A stretch of 64,000 nucleotides of DNA. It comes from Elusimicrobiales bacterium. Its GTDB lineage: Bacteria > Elusimicrobiota > Elusimicrobia > Elusimicrobiales > UBA9959. The stretch is taken from NCBI GenBank assembly GCA_028688015.1, contig JAQTZB010000001.1, positions 1 to 64,000 of the forward strand, given 5' to 3'. Below are positions 23,881 to 31,850 of this stretch, one piece after another (the stretch's first letter is position 1; every line of letters starts with the position of its first letter). The notes under the pieces were generated by a model. That model had not been told where the DNA came from. It was given only the letters and a program-made list of their open reading frames with translations, and made no database searches. Both the position numbers and the translations under genes were made by a program.

Positions 23881-26715
23881 ATGAGAATTCCCTGTCCGCT
23901 GAAATTACTCTCCGCCGCCCTGCTGGCGCTGCTGGCCTGCGCCCCCGCGCGCGCCGCTGACGAGAACAGGGTGATGGTCCGGGACTTCGACTGGAAGGTC
24001 TACGCCACCGAACACTTCGACATCCACTACTACGCCGAGTCCGAGCCGTGGCTGCCCTACGCCTCCGGCGTGCTGGAGGACGCCTACCGCCGCGAGTCGG
24101 CCGACCTGAACCCGGGCCTCGTAAAGCGCATTCCTTTTTTTCTCTACGCCACGCAGAACGACATGCAGCAGACCGCGGTCACGGAAGTCTCAGACGGGGT
24201 GGGCGGCCTGACCGAGCCGTACAAGGACCGCTTCATGGTCTGGTCCGACGGCTCGCGGGGCTGGCTGAAAGACGTGATAGAGCATGAGTTTGCCCACGAG
24301 CTGCAGTTCAGCGTGCTGATAGACGGCTTCTGGAAAAGCGCGCGCATCCTGAAGACCTACATCTACCCGCTGTGGATGATGGAGGGGATCTCCGAATACG
24401 AGACGGGGCTGAGCGACTACGCGGTGGAGAAGCTCTATATCCGCGACGCCGTCCTCTCCGGCGGCCTGCTCCCGCTGGACCGGCTAAACCAGTTCGCGCA
24501 CCTCAAGCCCCACCAGACCACGCTGGCTTACAAGACGGGCGCCCAGGCCATCCGTTTCCTTGCCGAGCAGTACGGGGAGGACAAGCCCCGCAAGATGCTG
24601 GAGCTGTTCCGCAGCCGCTACGACGCAGGTTCGGTCCTGAACCCGCTGATAGGCGCCGACCTGCAGACTTTCCAGGCCAAGTTCGCCGAGTACCTGGAGT
24701 TTAAATACCTGGCCGAGGCCAGGGACGAGCGCCTGCAGGAGCCGGCCACCTACGGCGAGCGGCTCACCAGCGGCAGCGACACTATCCCGGAGTTCAGCGT
24801 CAGCCCCGCGCCGTCCCCGGACGGGAAAAAAGTGGCCTTTCTTTCCACGCGCTCAGGGCATCCGCCTGAGATCCGCGTCAGGGACCTGGCCACCGGCAGG
24901 GAAAAAAAGCTGGCGGCGCTCTCCGCGGGCGCGGAGAATATCCCCTACGGCCGCTTCACCAAGCCGCTGCGGTCGCTGGCCTGGTCTCCCGACGGCAAAT
25001 ACCTGGCCTTCTCCGGGCAGAAGAACCACCGCGAATACCTTTTTCTCTACCAGCAGGCCACCGGCGAAGTCTCGCGCGCCGCCGTGACCGGCTTGGCGGA
25101 GGTGCGCCAGCCGGCCTTCTCTCCCGACGGCGCCAAGGTCGCCTTCGTCGGCATGCAGGGCGCCTTTAACGACCTCTTCGAGCTGCCCGCCGCCCGCCTG
25201 GCCGCCGGGGGAGAGATCCCGCTGGCCGCGGCGGTCCGCCTGACGGACAGCGCGCAGGACGAGGCCTCGCCGGCGTACGCGCCCGACGGGAGCCTGGCTT
25301 ATTCCTGCGAGGTGGCCGGCGCCACCGCGCCGGTGCGGGCCCTGTGCCTGCTGCGCCCGGGCGGCGCGCCCGAGGAGATCCGGTTCCCGGGCGGCAGCGT
25401 GTACGACCCGGTCTTCGCCGCAGACGGCTCCGCGGTATATTTTATTTCCGACGCCGGCTATGACTTCGAACTTTACCGGCGCGAAAAAACCGGCGAAACC
25501 GCCAGACTGACCCGCACCCTGGGCGGCATCTTTACCCCGGCGGTCTCCGGCGGCAAGGTCTATTTCTCCGCCTTCCGGCGCGGCGGCATGGACGTGTACG
25601 CGGCGCCGCCAGAGAATTTCCTCTACGAGGCCGTGCCAGGCTCGGCCGCTGCGCCGGTACCGTCCGAAACTTTCGAGGTGCGCCCGTCCACCGGCGACTT
25701 CAACCCTTACCGGTTCAAGGCCTCCACCGACCTGTTCTTCCCGGCCTTCCTGTTCTCGTCTCCGGGCGGGCTGTTCTGGATGAACTACTGGCAGGCCTCG
25801 GACATGCTGGGGCGCCATAACCTCAGCTTCTTCCTGAACTACAATTCCGGCGCCGAGTTCCTGAGCCTGCAGGCCGCCTACTCCTACGCCCGCTGGCGCA
25901 TGCCGCTGTTCCTGCAGACCACGGCGCTGACCTACAAGGGCGTTACCAACTCCGCCGGGCTGGAGTACGACAAGAGCTACGGCCGGCACGCGGCCGGCAC
26001 GGCCTGGCCGTTCGACCGCCACCACCGCGTGGAAGCTTTCGTGCTGTCCAAGAACGAGAAGAACGTCTACGGGGACATCGGCTACACCGAGCGGCTGCAT
26101 ACCAGGGCCCTGCAGACCTCCTTCATCCGCGATACCGTGGACGGGCTCTACCTCACGGCCGTGCGCGGCTCCCGCTCCGAACTGTCCTGGCTGACGGCGG
26201 GCGAGCGCGCCGGCGGCAATTTAAAGTACGACGTCTACCTGGCGCAGTACCTGAAATATTTCCCGCTGTCCAAGCGCGCCGCCTTCGTCAACCGCTTCAT
26301 CGCCGGACGCAGCACCGGCCGCGACCGCCGGGCGTTCGACTTCGGCGGCCTGGGCGGGGTGCGCGGGTTCTCCAGCACCTCACCGCTCAACGAGAAGCCG
26401 GGCGTCCTGCTTAACAACGCCGAGCTGCGCGTGCCGCTGGTGAAGGACATGAACTATTATATGTGGTTCATGTTCCCGGACTTCTACTTTAAAGGCATCT
26501 ACGGCAAGCTGTTCATGGATTCGGCCTACGGCTGGGAGGACGCCGCCGACCTGCGCGGGTTCGGCGCCTCGCGCATCCGCAACGCTGTCGGGGCCGGCGT
26601 CAACGTGCACACCTTCGTGCTGCAGGCCTTCCAGCTGGTGCTCAGCTTCGATTACGCGGTGCGGACCTCGGATGGCGGGAAGATCTTTTACTTCTATCTG
26701 GGGCCGTTATTTTAA
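23881..26715 (+). CDS. Exported zinc-peptidase-like / TolB-like propeller / outer-membrane barrel fusion
   Basis: 944 residues. A signal peptide (to ~25) is followed by a gluzincin-like domain (~30-270) with HEFAH at 135-139 and downstream Glu in WMMEGISEYETG (E168/E172). A TolB/PD40 propeller (~300-580; SWSPDGKYLAFSG, AFSPDGAKVAFVG, AYAPDGSLAYSC) leads to a C-terminal barrel (~620-944) with a surface-antigen/BamA-like signature (GGLGGVRGF) and a terminal Phe. The HExxH motif suggests zinc proteolysis in the periplasm, anchored by the barrel. Substrates are unknown. TolB-like peptidases with a C-terminal barrel occur in Bacteroidota-type and other didermic genomes. Confidence 0.85.
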   Translation: MRIPCPLKLLSAALLALLACAPARAADENRVMVRDFDWKVYATEHFDIHYYAESEPWLPYASGVLEDAYRRESADLNPGLVKRIPFFLYATQNDMQQTAVTEVSDGVGGLTEPYKDRFMVWSDGSRGWLKDVIEHEFAHELQFSVLIDGFWKSARILKTYIYPLWMMEGISEYETGLSDYAVEKLYIRDAVLSGGLLPLDRLNQFAHLKPHQTTLAYKTGAQAIRFLAEQYGEDKPRKMLELFRSRYDAGSVLNPLIGADLQTFQAKFAEYLEFKYLAEARDERLQEPATYGERLTSGSDTIPEFSVSPAPSPDGKKVAFLSTRSGHPPEIRVRDLATGREKKLAALSAGAENIPYGRFTKPLRSLAWSPDGKYLAFSGQKNHREYLFLYQQATGEVSRAAVTGLAEVRQPAFSPDGAKVAFVGMQGAFNDLFELPAARLAAGGEIPLAAAVRLTDSAQDEASPAYAPDGSLAYSCEVAGATAPVRALCLLRPGGAPEEIRFPGGSVYDPVFAADGSAVYFISDAGYDFELYRREKTGETARLTRTLGGIFTPAVSGGKVYFSAFRRGGMDVYAAPPENFLYEAVPGSAAAPVPSETFEVRPSTGDFNPYRFKASTDLFFPAFLFSSPGGLFWMNYWQASDMLGRHNLSFFLNYNSGAEFLSLQAAYSYARWRMPLFLQTTALTYKGVTNSAGLEYDKSYGRHAAGTAWPFDRHHRVEAFVLSKNEKNVYGDIGYTERLHTRALQTSFIRDTVDGLYLTAVRGSRSELSWLTAGERAGGNLKYDVYLAQYLKYFPLSKRAAFVNRFIAGRSTGRDRRAFDFGGLGGVRGFSSTSPLNEKPGVLLNNAELRVPLVKDMNYYMWFMFPDFYFKGIYGKLFMDSAYGWEDAADLRGFGASRIRNAVGAGVNVHTFVLQAFQLVLSFDYAVRTSDGGKIFYFYLGPLF

Positions 26716-26728
26716 GGGCGTTTTTTGC

Positions 26729-26734
26729 TAAAAT
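26729..26734 (+). promoter_or_regulatory. Extended -10 box before the HEAT-repeat gene
   Basis: TGC-TAAAAT ends six bases before ATG 26741. This predicts a transcript starting at or next to the start codon. Confidence 0.55.
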
Positions 26735-26740
26735 TCCATT

Positions 26741-27850
26741 ATGAAGAACATGAAAAAAGTGTCTTTAGCTGTAACCCTCTTTTTCGCGGCGGCTGCTTTC
26801 GCCGGCGCCCAGACCGCAGTGGATAAATCCACGAAGCCCGCAGTGAAGAAACCCGCCGCCGCTAAACCCGCCGCGAAGCCCGCCGCTAAACCGGCCGTAA
26901 AACCAGCGGCCAAACCCGCCGCCACGGCCCAGCCGGCCAAGCCGGCGGCGCAGCCAGCCCCCGCGGCGGCCGCCCAGCCCGCCGACCCCTTTGAAGACGC
27001 GCTGGCTAAACTTAAATCCAAAGACCCCGCAGAGCGCCGCCAGGCGGCGGCTTACCTGGCCCAGGCCCGCAATCCCAAGGCCGCCCCCGCGCTGCTGGCC
27101 GCCCTTTCAGACGACGCGTCCCAAGTGCGCCAGGCCGCCGCGGACGCGCTGGGCATGCTCAACTGGCGCGAGGCCGCCCCCAAGCTGACGGAGCTGCTGG
27201 CGAAGGACGCCGACCCCGCCGTGCGCCAGCAGGCGGCCATCTCGCTGTCCTACATCATGGACCAGAGCGCCGGACCGGCGCTGGCCAAAGCCCTGAAAGA
27301 TCCGCAGCCGTCGGTCCGCTACGCCGCGCTGCACACGCTGGGCGTGCTCGGCTACAAGGCGGCCGAGGACGAAGTCATAGCGCTGCTCTCTTCGGAAGAC
27401 GCCAACCTGCGCCGCGGTGCCATTGCCGCACTGGGTCAGTTCCAGTCTAAAAAGGCCGCCGGCCCCATAGCCGCAGCTCTTGACGACACGGACCAGTACG
27501 CCAGGATCGAGGCCGTAAAAGCCCTCGGCGCCATCGGGGAAAAGTCCGCCGCGCCTGCGCTGGTAAAGCTGCTGGATAAGGCGGAGCCGGCCCAGGTTCG
27601 CGCCGCGGCGGCCATGGCGCTGGCCCGGATGGAAATGAACGACGGCCTTATGACCGCGTATGAATTTGTGCGCTCCCCGGAGATCAGCCTGCGCAGCCAG
27701 GCGCTCAACGTCATAGCCGCCGTAGGCGATACGCGCAGCCTGCAGTTTATCGAGGAAGCGATCACCGCCGAAACCGATCCGGCTAAAAAGAACATGCTGG
27801 ACTTTACCCGCCAGCGCCTTGCCCTCAAGCTGAAGACGCAGCCGAAGTAG
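26741..27850 (+). CDS. Secreted HEAT-repeat protein
   Basis: 369 residues. A signal peptide (MKNMKKVSLAVTLFFAAAAFAGA) is followed by an Ala/Pro/Lys-rich low-complexity linker (~30-85, PAAKPAAKPAVK-type). About seven HEAT/PBS-lyase-type repeats cover ~90-365 (RRQAAAYLAQARNPKAAPALLAALSDD, VRQAAADALGMLNWREAAPKL). Such repeats bind proteins; no enzyme motif is seen. The linker resembles wall-spanning segments, so it may reach through the periplasm. It starts a new unit, with a -10 box directly in front of the ATG. Confidence 0.82.
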   Translation: MKNMKKVSLAVTLFFAAAAFAGAQTAVDKSTKPAVKKPAAAKPAAKPAAKPAVKPAAKPAATAQPAKPAAQPAPAAAAQPADPFEDALAKLKSKDPAERRQAAAYLAQARNPKAAPALLAALSDDASQVRQAAADALGMLNWREAAPKLTELLAKDADPAVRQQAAISLSYIMDQSAGPALAKALKDPQPSVRYAALHTLGVLGYKAAEDEVIALLSSEDANLRRGAIAALGQFQSKKAAGPIAAALDDTDQYARIEAVKALGAIGEKSAAPALVKLLDKAEPAQVRAAAAMALARMEMNDGLMTAYEFVRSPEISLRSQALNVIAAVGDTRSLQFIEEAITAETDPAKKNMLDFTRQRLALKLKTQPK

Positions 27851-27893
27851 GCTGCGCCGCCGGCGGCCCGGAGCGGGCCGCGGCTGCCGGACA

Positions 27894-28169
27894 ATGGCAA
27901 AGAAAAGCCCTAAAAAAAAGCCAGCCGCAGCTCCGGGGCCGTCCCCGGAAAGCCGGCCCGTGTCCGCTGCCGCGCCTGGGGAGGGGGAAGAGCCGCGCAA
28001 GGCCGCCCCGCTGTGGCTTCTCGCCATAGTTCTTATAATTTCCGGCTACGCCATGCTGCATAAAGTCGACCCGGGCGGCCGAAACGCCTGGGCCGCCGCC
28101 GCGCCCGCCTGCCTGCTGGCCGGCTACCTGCTGATCATTCCCGCGATAGTCTTTACCTACCGCCGCTGA
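27894..28169 (+). CDS. Small membrane protein of unknown function
   Basis: 91 residues. A Lys/Pro-rich N-terminus (MAKKSPKKKPAAAPGPSPE) is followed by two hydrophobic helices (~43-58 and ~68-88: LWLLAIVLIISGYAML and AAPACLLAGYLLIIPAIVF). It follows the HEAT-repeat gene by 43 bases, the same way round. Coding status rests on start, length and helix pattern; no family was recognised. Confidence 0.6.
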   Translation: MAKKSPKKKPAAAPGPSPESRPVSAAAPGEGEEPRKAAPLWLLAIVLIISGYAMLHKVDPGGRNAWAAAAPACLLAGYLLIIPAIVFTYRR

Positions 28170-29372
28170 CCTCTCTGCCGCTTAAAAAGCGCCCGGAGGG
28201 GGGCAAAATAGCGCTAAATACGCTTTATCGCGCTGATTTTCCCGTCTTGGCGGGGGGAATTGCATTTTATCGAGCTTTTGGCGGGTTTACCGGCAGGCAA
28301 GCAGGCTTCAGGCCGGCATTGATTTTGCTTGAAGGGTAAAAAGGCGCCGTTTTGGCTATATTTTGGCTGCGGCGGCTTTGCCGGCGCGCTTTGTATCCGT
28401 AAATAGCCGGTTTTTGCCTGCTTTTTGGGCTTTTAGATCAAGCTTTCCCTCTCTGACCCACCACAGAGGGGAACCTTGGCCGCCCGGCATCTCTTTTTGT
28501 GCTATTTTCCCTCCCCTGTTTTCTCCCCGTAAAATCTTTGTGGTGTTTCGCGGAGTCCCTGCCCCGGTCTTTTTGGGCTTCCCGGGCTCTTCATGGTATT
28601 TTCGGTAGAGGCCCAAAATAGCCTGCCAGCCCCCTTCCTGGGCTCTATCCAGCTTGATGGTGTTTTCCAAAAGCCAAAAATCAGCCTGATTTTCGGCTTA
28701 TTTGCCTCATGGTATTTACAGAAATGGCAAAAACAGGCTGTTTTTCGTGCATTTTTAGGCCCTCCGGGGCCCTTCTATAAGGTATTTATGGGGGGCGGGG
28801 GGATTGCGGCTGCCCTGGCCCTTGATCGCTCCAGGTCCCCTCTCCGGGTTTTTAAAAGTTGGCAACTATTTTGATTTCAGGTTTCCCTGGCTTTTTGGGC
28901 TCCTGATGGTATTCCTGAGCCGGGCCGCTTTTGCTGAATTTTGCCTGTTTCCTGGTTTCGCGTTTTTAAAAAGTTGGCTGATTTTTGAAAATCCGGATCT
29001 GAAGTTGCGTCCTGGCCCGGGTTGCCGGGGAGTGAAAATGCTGCTAGTTAATAAAAACTATAAATGGTGTTGATTAATTGTAAATAATGCTTATAAAACA
29101 ACAACTATTTAATAAATGCTAAGTAAGATTGTTGGTGTGCCCCTATTCTGTGGCGGGATTATTAAGTTAACATAATATATCTTATCGTAAGTTATATCCC
29201 AGGGCGCAAAGATGCGCCATCTTCGTGGTGTTTTTGGCCGTTTTCTGGTGTTTTGGCTGCTGCGCCGCTGTTCTGTCGCGCGGTGCCTGCCGGATCTTGT
29301 GCTCGGTTGGATCTGCTGTCTTGCTGATTGCCTGTCTTGTTGCCTAAAACCGCCTGGCCGCCTAACTGTCTG
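28170..29372. other. 1.2-kb gene-poor region with degenerate short repeats and an AT-rich patch
   Basis: No convincing gene is seen. T-rich on the plus strand. It contains four imperfect copies of a sequence around TGGTATTT (28594, 28709, 28780, 28907), usually preceded by a GGGCTC-like stretch, and two near-copies of GTTTTTAAAAGTTGGC (28848 and 28962). On the minus strand the copies near 28594 and 28907 can be read as KYHEEP/EYHQEP-type peptides, and a 104-codon minus frame runs 28670-28356. This may be a decayed gene array. 29050-29200 is markedly AT-rich. Confidence 0.5.
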
Positions 29373-29870
29373 TCAAGTGTTGAGCTTCCTGGCTTCTATC
29401 CAGGCTATCTCCAGGCCGCGGTCGGTTATCTCGTAAGTCCTGTTTCTCTTGGTTCCGGAGGCCTTGATCAGGCCTTCTTTTAGGGCTTTGGTGAGCACTC
29501 TGTCCAGCCTTTCCGGGGCATAGCCGGAGGCCTTTACGGCCTTGGATAGGCCTATGGCGCTGAGCTCGCGACTGCCGCTTAACTGGTATTCGGCGGCCAG
29601 CAGCAGCAGGGCGGCGGTGCCTGCCTTTACTCCTAAATGCTTATTTTTCAGGGTGGTAAGGCCGTTCTTGGTGTCCGCCAGGGCGGTCCAATCTGGCTCC
29701 CGGCCCTGCTCTTTGGCGTCTCCGGCTGGCCTGCCTGGGTCTTTGCGGGCTGTTTCTCCGGCCGGCAACGCCTTGAGGAAGCCTTCTTTTTCGCTCAATA
29801 TGAACTCCGCGGGGCCTTCGGCCTCGAATTCGGCTCCTGACGGGTGCTTGATCCTGAGTTTATAATTCAT
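29373..29870 (-). CDS. Winged-helix-like protein of unknown function
   Basis: 165 residues. A short beta-rich N-terminus (MNYKLRIKHPSGAEFEAEGP) and a charged linker precede a C-terminal ~80-residue helical region (LSAIGLSKAVKASGYAPERLDRVLTKALKEGLIKASGTKRNRTYEITDRGLEIA). That region reads like a winged-helix domain with a wing (GTKRNRTYEIT). It may be a DNA-binding regulator. A near-perfect sigma-70 promoter with phased ATATGTCAA repeats lies ~75 bases upstream, suggesting controlled, perhaps auto-regulated expression. The gene is isolated, flanked by non-coding DNA. Confidence 0.7.
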   Translation of the reverse strand: MNYKLRIKHPSGAEFEAEGPAEFILSEKEGFLKALPAGETARKDPGRPAGDAKEQGREPDWTALADTKNGLTTLKNKHLGVKAGTAALLLLAAEYQLSGSRELSAIGLSKAVKASGYAPERLDRVLTKALKEGLIKASGTKRNRTYEITDRGLEIAWIEARKLNT

Positions 29871-29932
29871 AAGGGTTCTTCTATTGTGCCTTTATGCCTG
29901 TTTTGGCTTGCCTGACCCTTTTCCTGTTCTTT

Positions 29933-30026
29933 ATATGTCAATAGTATAGCATATAAATTATCATATGTCAATATATGGCAGTTATATGGCGGGCATATGT
30001 CAACATGTGTTGATAACCTGTCAACA
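29933..30026. promoter_or_regulatory. Three ATATGTCAA repeats and an inverted TGTTGA/TCAACA pair (putative operators)
   Basis: ATATGTCAA occurs at 29933-29941, 29963-29971 and 29995-30003, spaced 30 and 32 bp, close to three helical turns. A TGTTGA...TCAACA inverted repeat follows at 30008-30026. One copy covers the -35 box. The pattern suggests a phased operator array; the binding protein is unknown. Confidence 0.55.
29943..29971 (-). promoter_or_regulatory. Strong sigma-70 promoter of the winged-helix gene
   Basis: On the minus strand: TTGACA (29971-29966), a 17-bp spacer ending TGC, and TATACT (29948-29943). The -35 and extended -10 are close to consensus. Confidence 0.85.
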
Positions 30027-30344
30027 ACTTGCCGGCGAATCTGCTCAGACTGCGGCCCCCGGAGCCGGCCAGGCCCGTTAGGCAGTATATGGGCGGCCTG
30101 ATCCCCGTTTTTAAGCTGTTTATCGGCCGGTTTTCTGCGTGATTCTCAGCATTTTATGCCTGCAAAACGGTTTTTGGTGGCAGAGTGACAGGCCGCCGGC
30201 GGCTTTTCGGGCCTTTCTGCGGCCTTTTTTGTGTTTCGGGCGGGGGGAGCAGGGGCAAAAAGGCCGTTCCTCCCCCCACCCGGCTGGCCTGGTTTCCGGG
30301 CTTTTTGTTCCCTCCCCCCTGCTCCGGGGCGTAGCCGGGCGGCA

Positions 30345-30369
30345 AAGAAAAAACCGGCCAGGGGCCGGT
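30345..30369 (-). terminator. Intrinsic terminator (distal) of the 30438-31748 gene
   Basis: Minus-strand stem ACCGGCC/GGCCGGT (30369-30363 with 30359-30353), 3-nt loop, followed by TTTTTTC. Confidence 0.85.
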
Positions 30370-30390
30370 AAAAAGCGCTGTTTTATATGT

Positions 30391-30408
30391 AAAAACCGCT
30401 AGCGCGGT
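30391..30408 (-). terminator. Intrinsic terminator (proximal) of the 30438-31748 gene
   Basis: Minus-strand stem ACCGC/GCGGT with a 4-nt loop followed by TTTTT, about 30 bases after the stop codon. Confidence 0.7.
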
Positions 30409-30437
30409 GAAAAATTAACGAAGCCTTGTCAGTTGCG

Positions 30438-31748
30438 TCAGAATTTGGCCGAGATAGCCCCGTACACGAGTTTCACCGGCCCGCTCTGGGGGTACAGGCC
30501 CAGCGGGGTGAAAACGGCGTAGACGGCGTTTATGTGCAGATTCTCCCCCATCGGGTAGGTGGCCTTCAGGTCCAGCTCGCTGGCTATCTGCAGGGAACCG
30601 TCGGCGGCGTTCTTGGAGGCGCGGAACTTGTAGAGGTCCGCGGAGATGGTCAGCTTCTTGTAGGGCAGGTCGGCGCCGATATTGATGACGTTCAGGCCGG
30701 ACACGCCGGTGGGCAGGCCGTTGAGGGTAGACGAGGTCTTGGCCATGTCGTAAAGGGTGGCCCCGGCTATGGCGCCGTAGCCCTTGCGCTCCAGGCCGCT
30801 GAACTTGCCGCCGAAGGCCGGGAAGAAAGCTTTGTCGGTGGAGGACGCCGCGCCGGGGTTGCCCGAAGAGCGGCCGTAGCCCAGCCGCAGCCGCGACGGC
30901 CCGAAGAAGGCCACGTCCTGGTTCCAGGCGCCTTTGAGCATGAAGGCGTGCGCCTCGTACTTGCCGGTGCCGCCGCCGGCCAGCTTGGCCTCGCCGCGCT
31001 GCACCACGGCCTCGCCGTCGAAGGAAAGCTGCTTCTGGCTGAGGAAGTAGCGCACACCTGTGAACTTCTTGGTCTTGGACAGCGCGTTGAACAGGATGTC
31101 CTGCGAGGCGCCGTCGTCCTTCTCCCAGAAATGGTACACCTGCCACAGGCCCTCGGCCGCCGGGTAGTAGGCCGTGCCGCCGTAAATTTTAAGGAAGCGG
31201 TCCGTAACGAAAGGCCTGAAGACGAACAGGTCCGCCTTGACGCGCTTGTAGGCGTTCTCTATCTCCAGCCGCCCGCCGGAGAGGCCCAGGTCGCCGCCGG
31301 CGAGGGTGATGCCCTGGCCCAGCGTGAAATCCTGCCGCCCGATGGTGGCGGTGATGTTGGGCCGCAGGAATTTGTAGATCCGGACATAGGCCGAATGCAG
31401 GAAGGGCGTGCCGGTGTAGTTGGGCAGGCGCGCGGCGGCTTCGTCGAACTGCGGGGCCAGCGCGGTGCCGGTGGAGGCGCCCAGGCCCACGCTCTGCAGC
31501 ACTATGCCCACGTCCATCGTGGTGTCCTGCGTCTTCTCCAGCTTGATGTTCTTGATGACGAAGCCCAGCGTGGCGTTCTCGGTGAGCAGCGGCTGTGACA
31601 GGCGCTGGTTGCCGTAGATGAGGTGCTGGTAGTTGGCGGCCTTTATCTCAACGTTGGAAGAAAGGTCCAGCTTGGTGGCGCGCGCGGGCGGTACCGCAAA
31701 CAGGGCGGCGGCCGCGGCGGAAAGGGCTATAAGCGCTGGGCGTTTCAC
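30438..31748 (-). CDS. Outer-membrane porin-like beta-barrel protein
   Basis: 436 residues starting at GTG 31748. The signal peptide ends PPARA. The rest is alternating beta-strand sequence (LRPNITATIGRQDFTLGQGITLAGG, LKATYPMGENLHINAVYAVF) ending in Phe (GAISAKF), the usual outer-membrane barrel signature. It resembles alginate-export/OprB-like barrels in the IGRQDFTLG segment. Substrate is unknown. A TATAAT box lies 7 bases before the GTG, so the mRNA is probably leaderless, unlike the neighbouring porin. Confidence 0.82.
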   Translation of the reverse strand: MKRPALIALSAAAAALFAVPPARATKLDLSSNVEIKAANYQHLIYGNQRLSQPLLTENATLGFVIKNIKLEKTQDTTMDVGIVLQSVGLGASTGTALAPQFDEAAARLPNYTGTPFLHSAYVRIYKFLRPNITATIGRQDFTLGQGITLAGGDLGLSGGRLEIENAYKRVKADLFVFRPFVTDRFLKIYGGTAYYPAAEGLWQVYHFWEKDDGASQDILFNALSKTKKFTGVRYFLSQKQLSFDGEAVVQRGEAKLAGGGTGKYEAHAFMLKGAWNQDVAFFGPSRLRLGYGRSSGNPGAASSTDKAFFPAFGGKFSGLERKGYGAIAGATLYDMAKTSSTLNGLPTGVSGLNVINIGADLPYKKLTISADLYKFRASKNAADGSLQIASELDLKATYPMGENLHINAVYAVFTPLGLYPQSGPVKLVYGAISAKF

Positions 31749-31755
31749 GGTTTTA

Positions 31756-31761
31756 ATTATA
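31756..31761 (-). promoter_or_regulatory. Consensus -10 box immediately before the porin-like gene
   Basis: TATAAT on the minus strand, seven bases before the GTG start. No good -35 is seen. Confidence 0.5.
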
Positions 31762-31792
31762 ACAAAAAAGTTTCCCTTACCGGCGGGGCAAA

Positions 31793-31822
31793 TAAAAACC
31801 CCGGGGCTTTGGGGCCCCGGGG
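31793..31822 (-). terminator. Intrinsic terminator of the 31851-33179 porin
   Basis: 9-bp stem CCCCGGGGC with its complement (31799-31807 and 31814-31822), 6-nt loop, then TTTTTATTT on the minus strand. Confidence 0.93.
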
Positions 31823-31850
31823 CTCTTATCGTTCAGTAACTTTTCAGTTA

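Larger units (their letters stand above)
30027..30437. other. Intergenic region with tandem terminators at its end
   Basis: No supported gene is seen. The stretch from 30027 to ~30340 is GC-rich with runs of C and G. Its end holds the two minus-strand terminators listed separately. Confidence 0.5.

Noticed and set aside
28356-28670. 104-codon minus-strand frame
   Set aside because: No ribosome site or promoter; it lies in a decayed repeat region. Kept only as part of the region description.
30139-30402. 87-codon plus-strand frame in the intergenic region
   Set aside because: Overlaps two minus-strand terminators, is Arg/Pro/Gly-rich without a family, and has no ribosome site.
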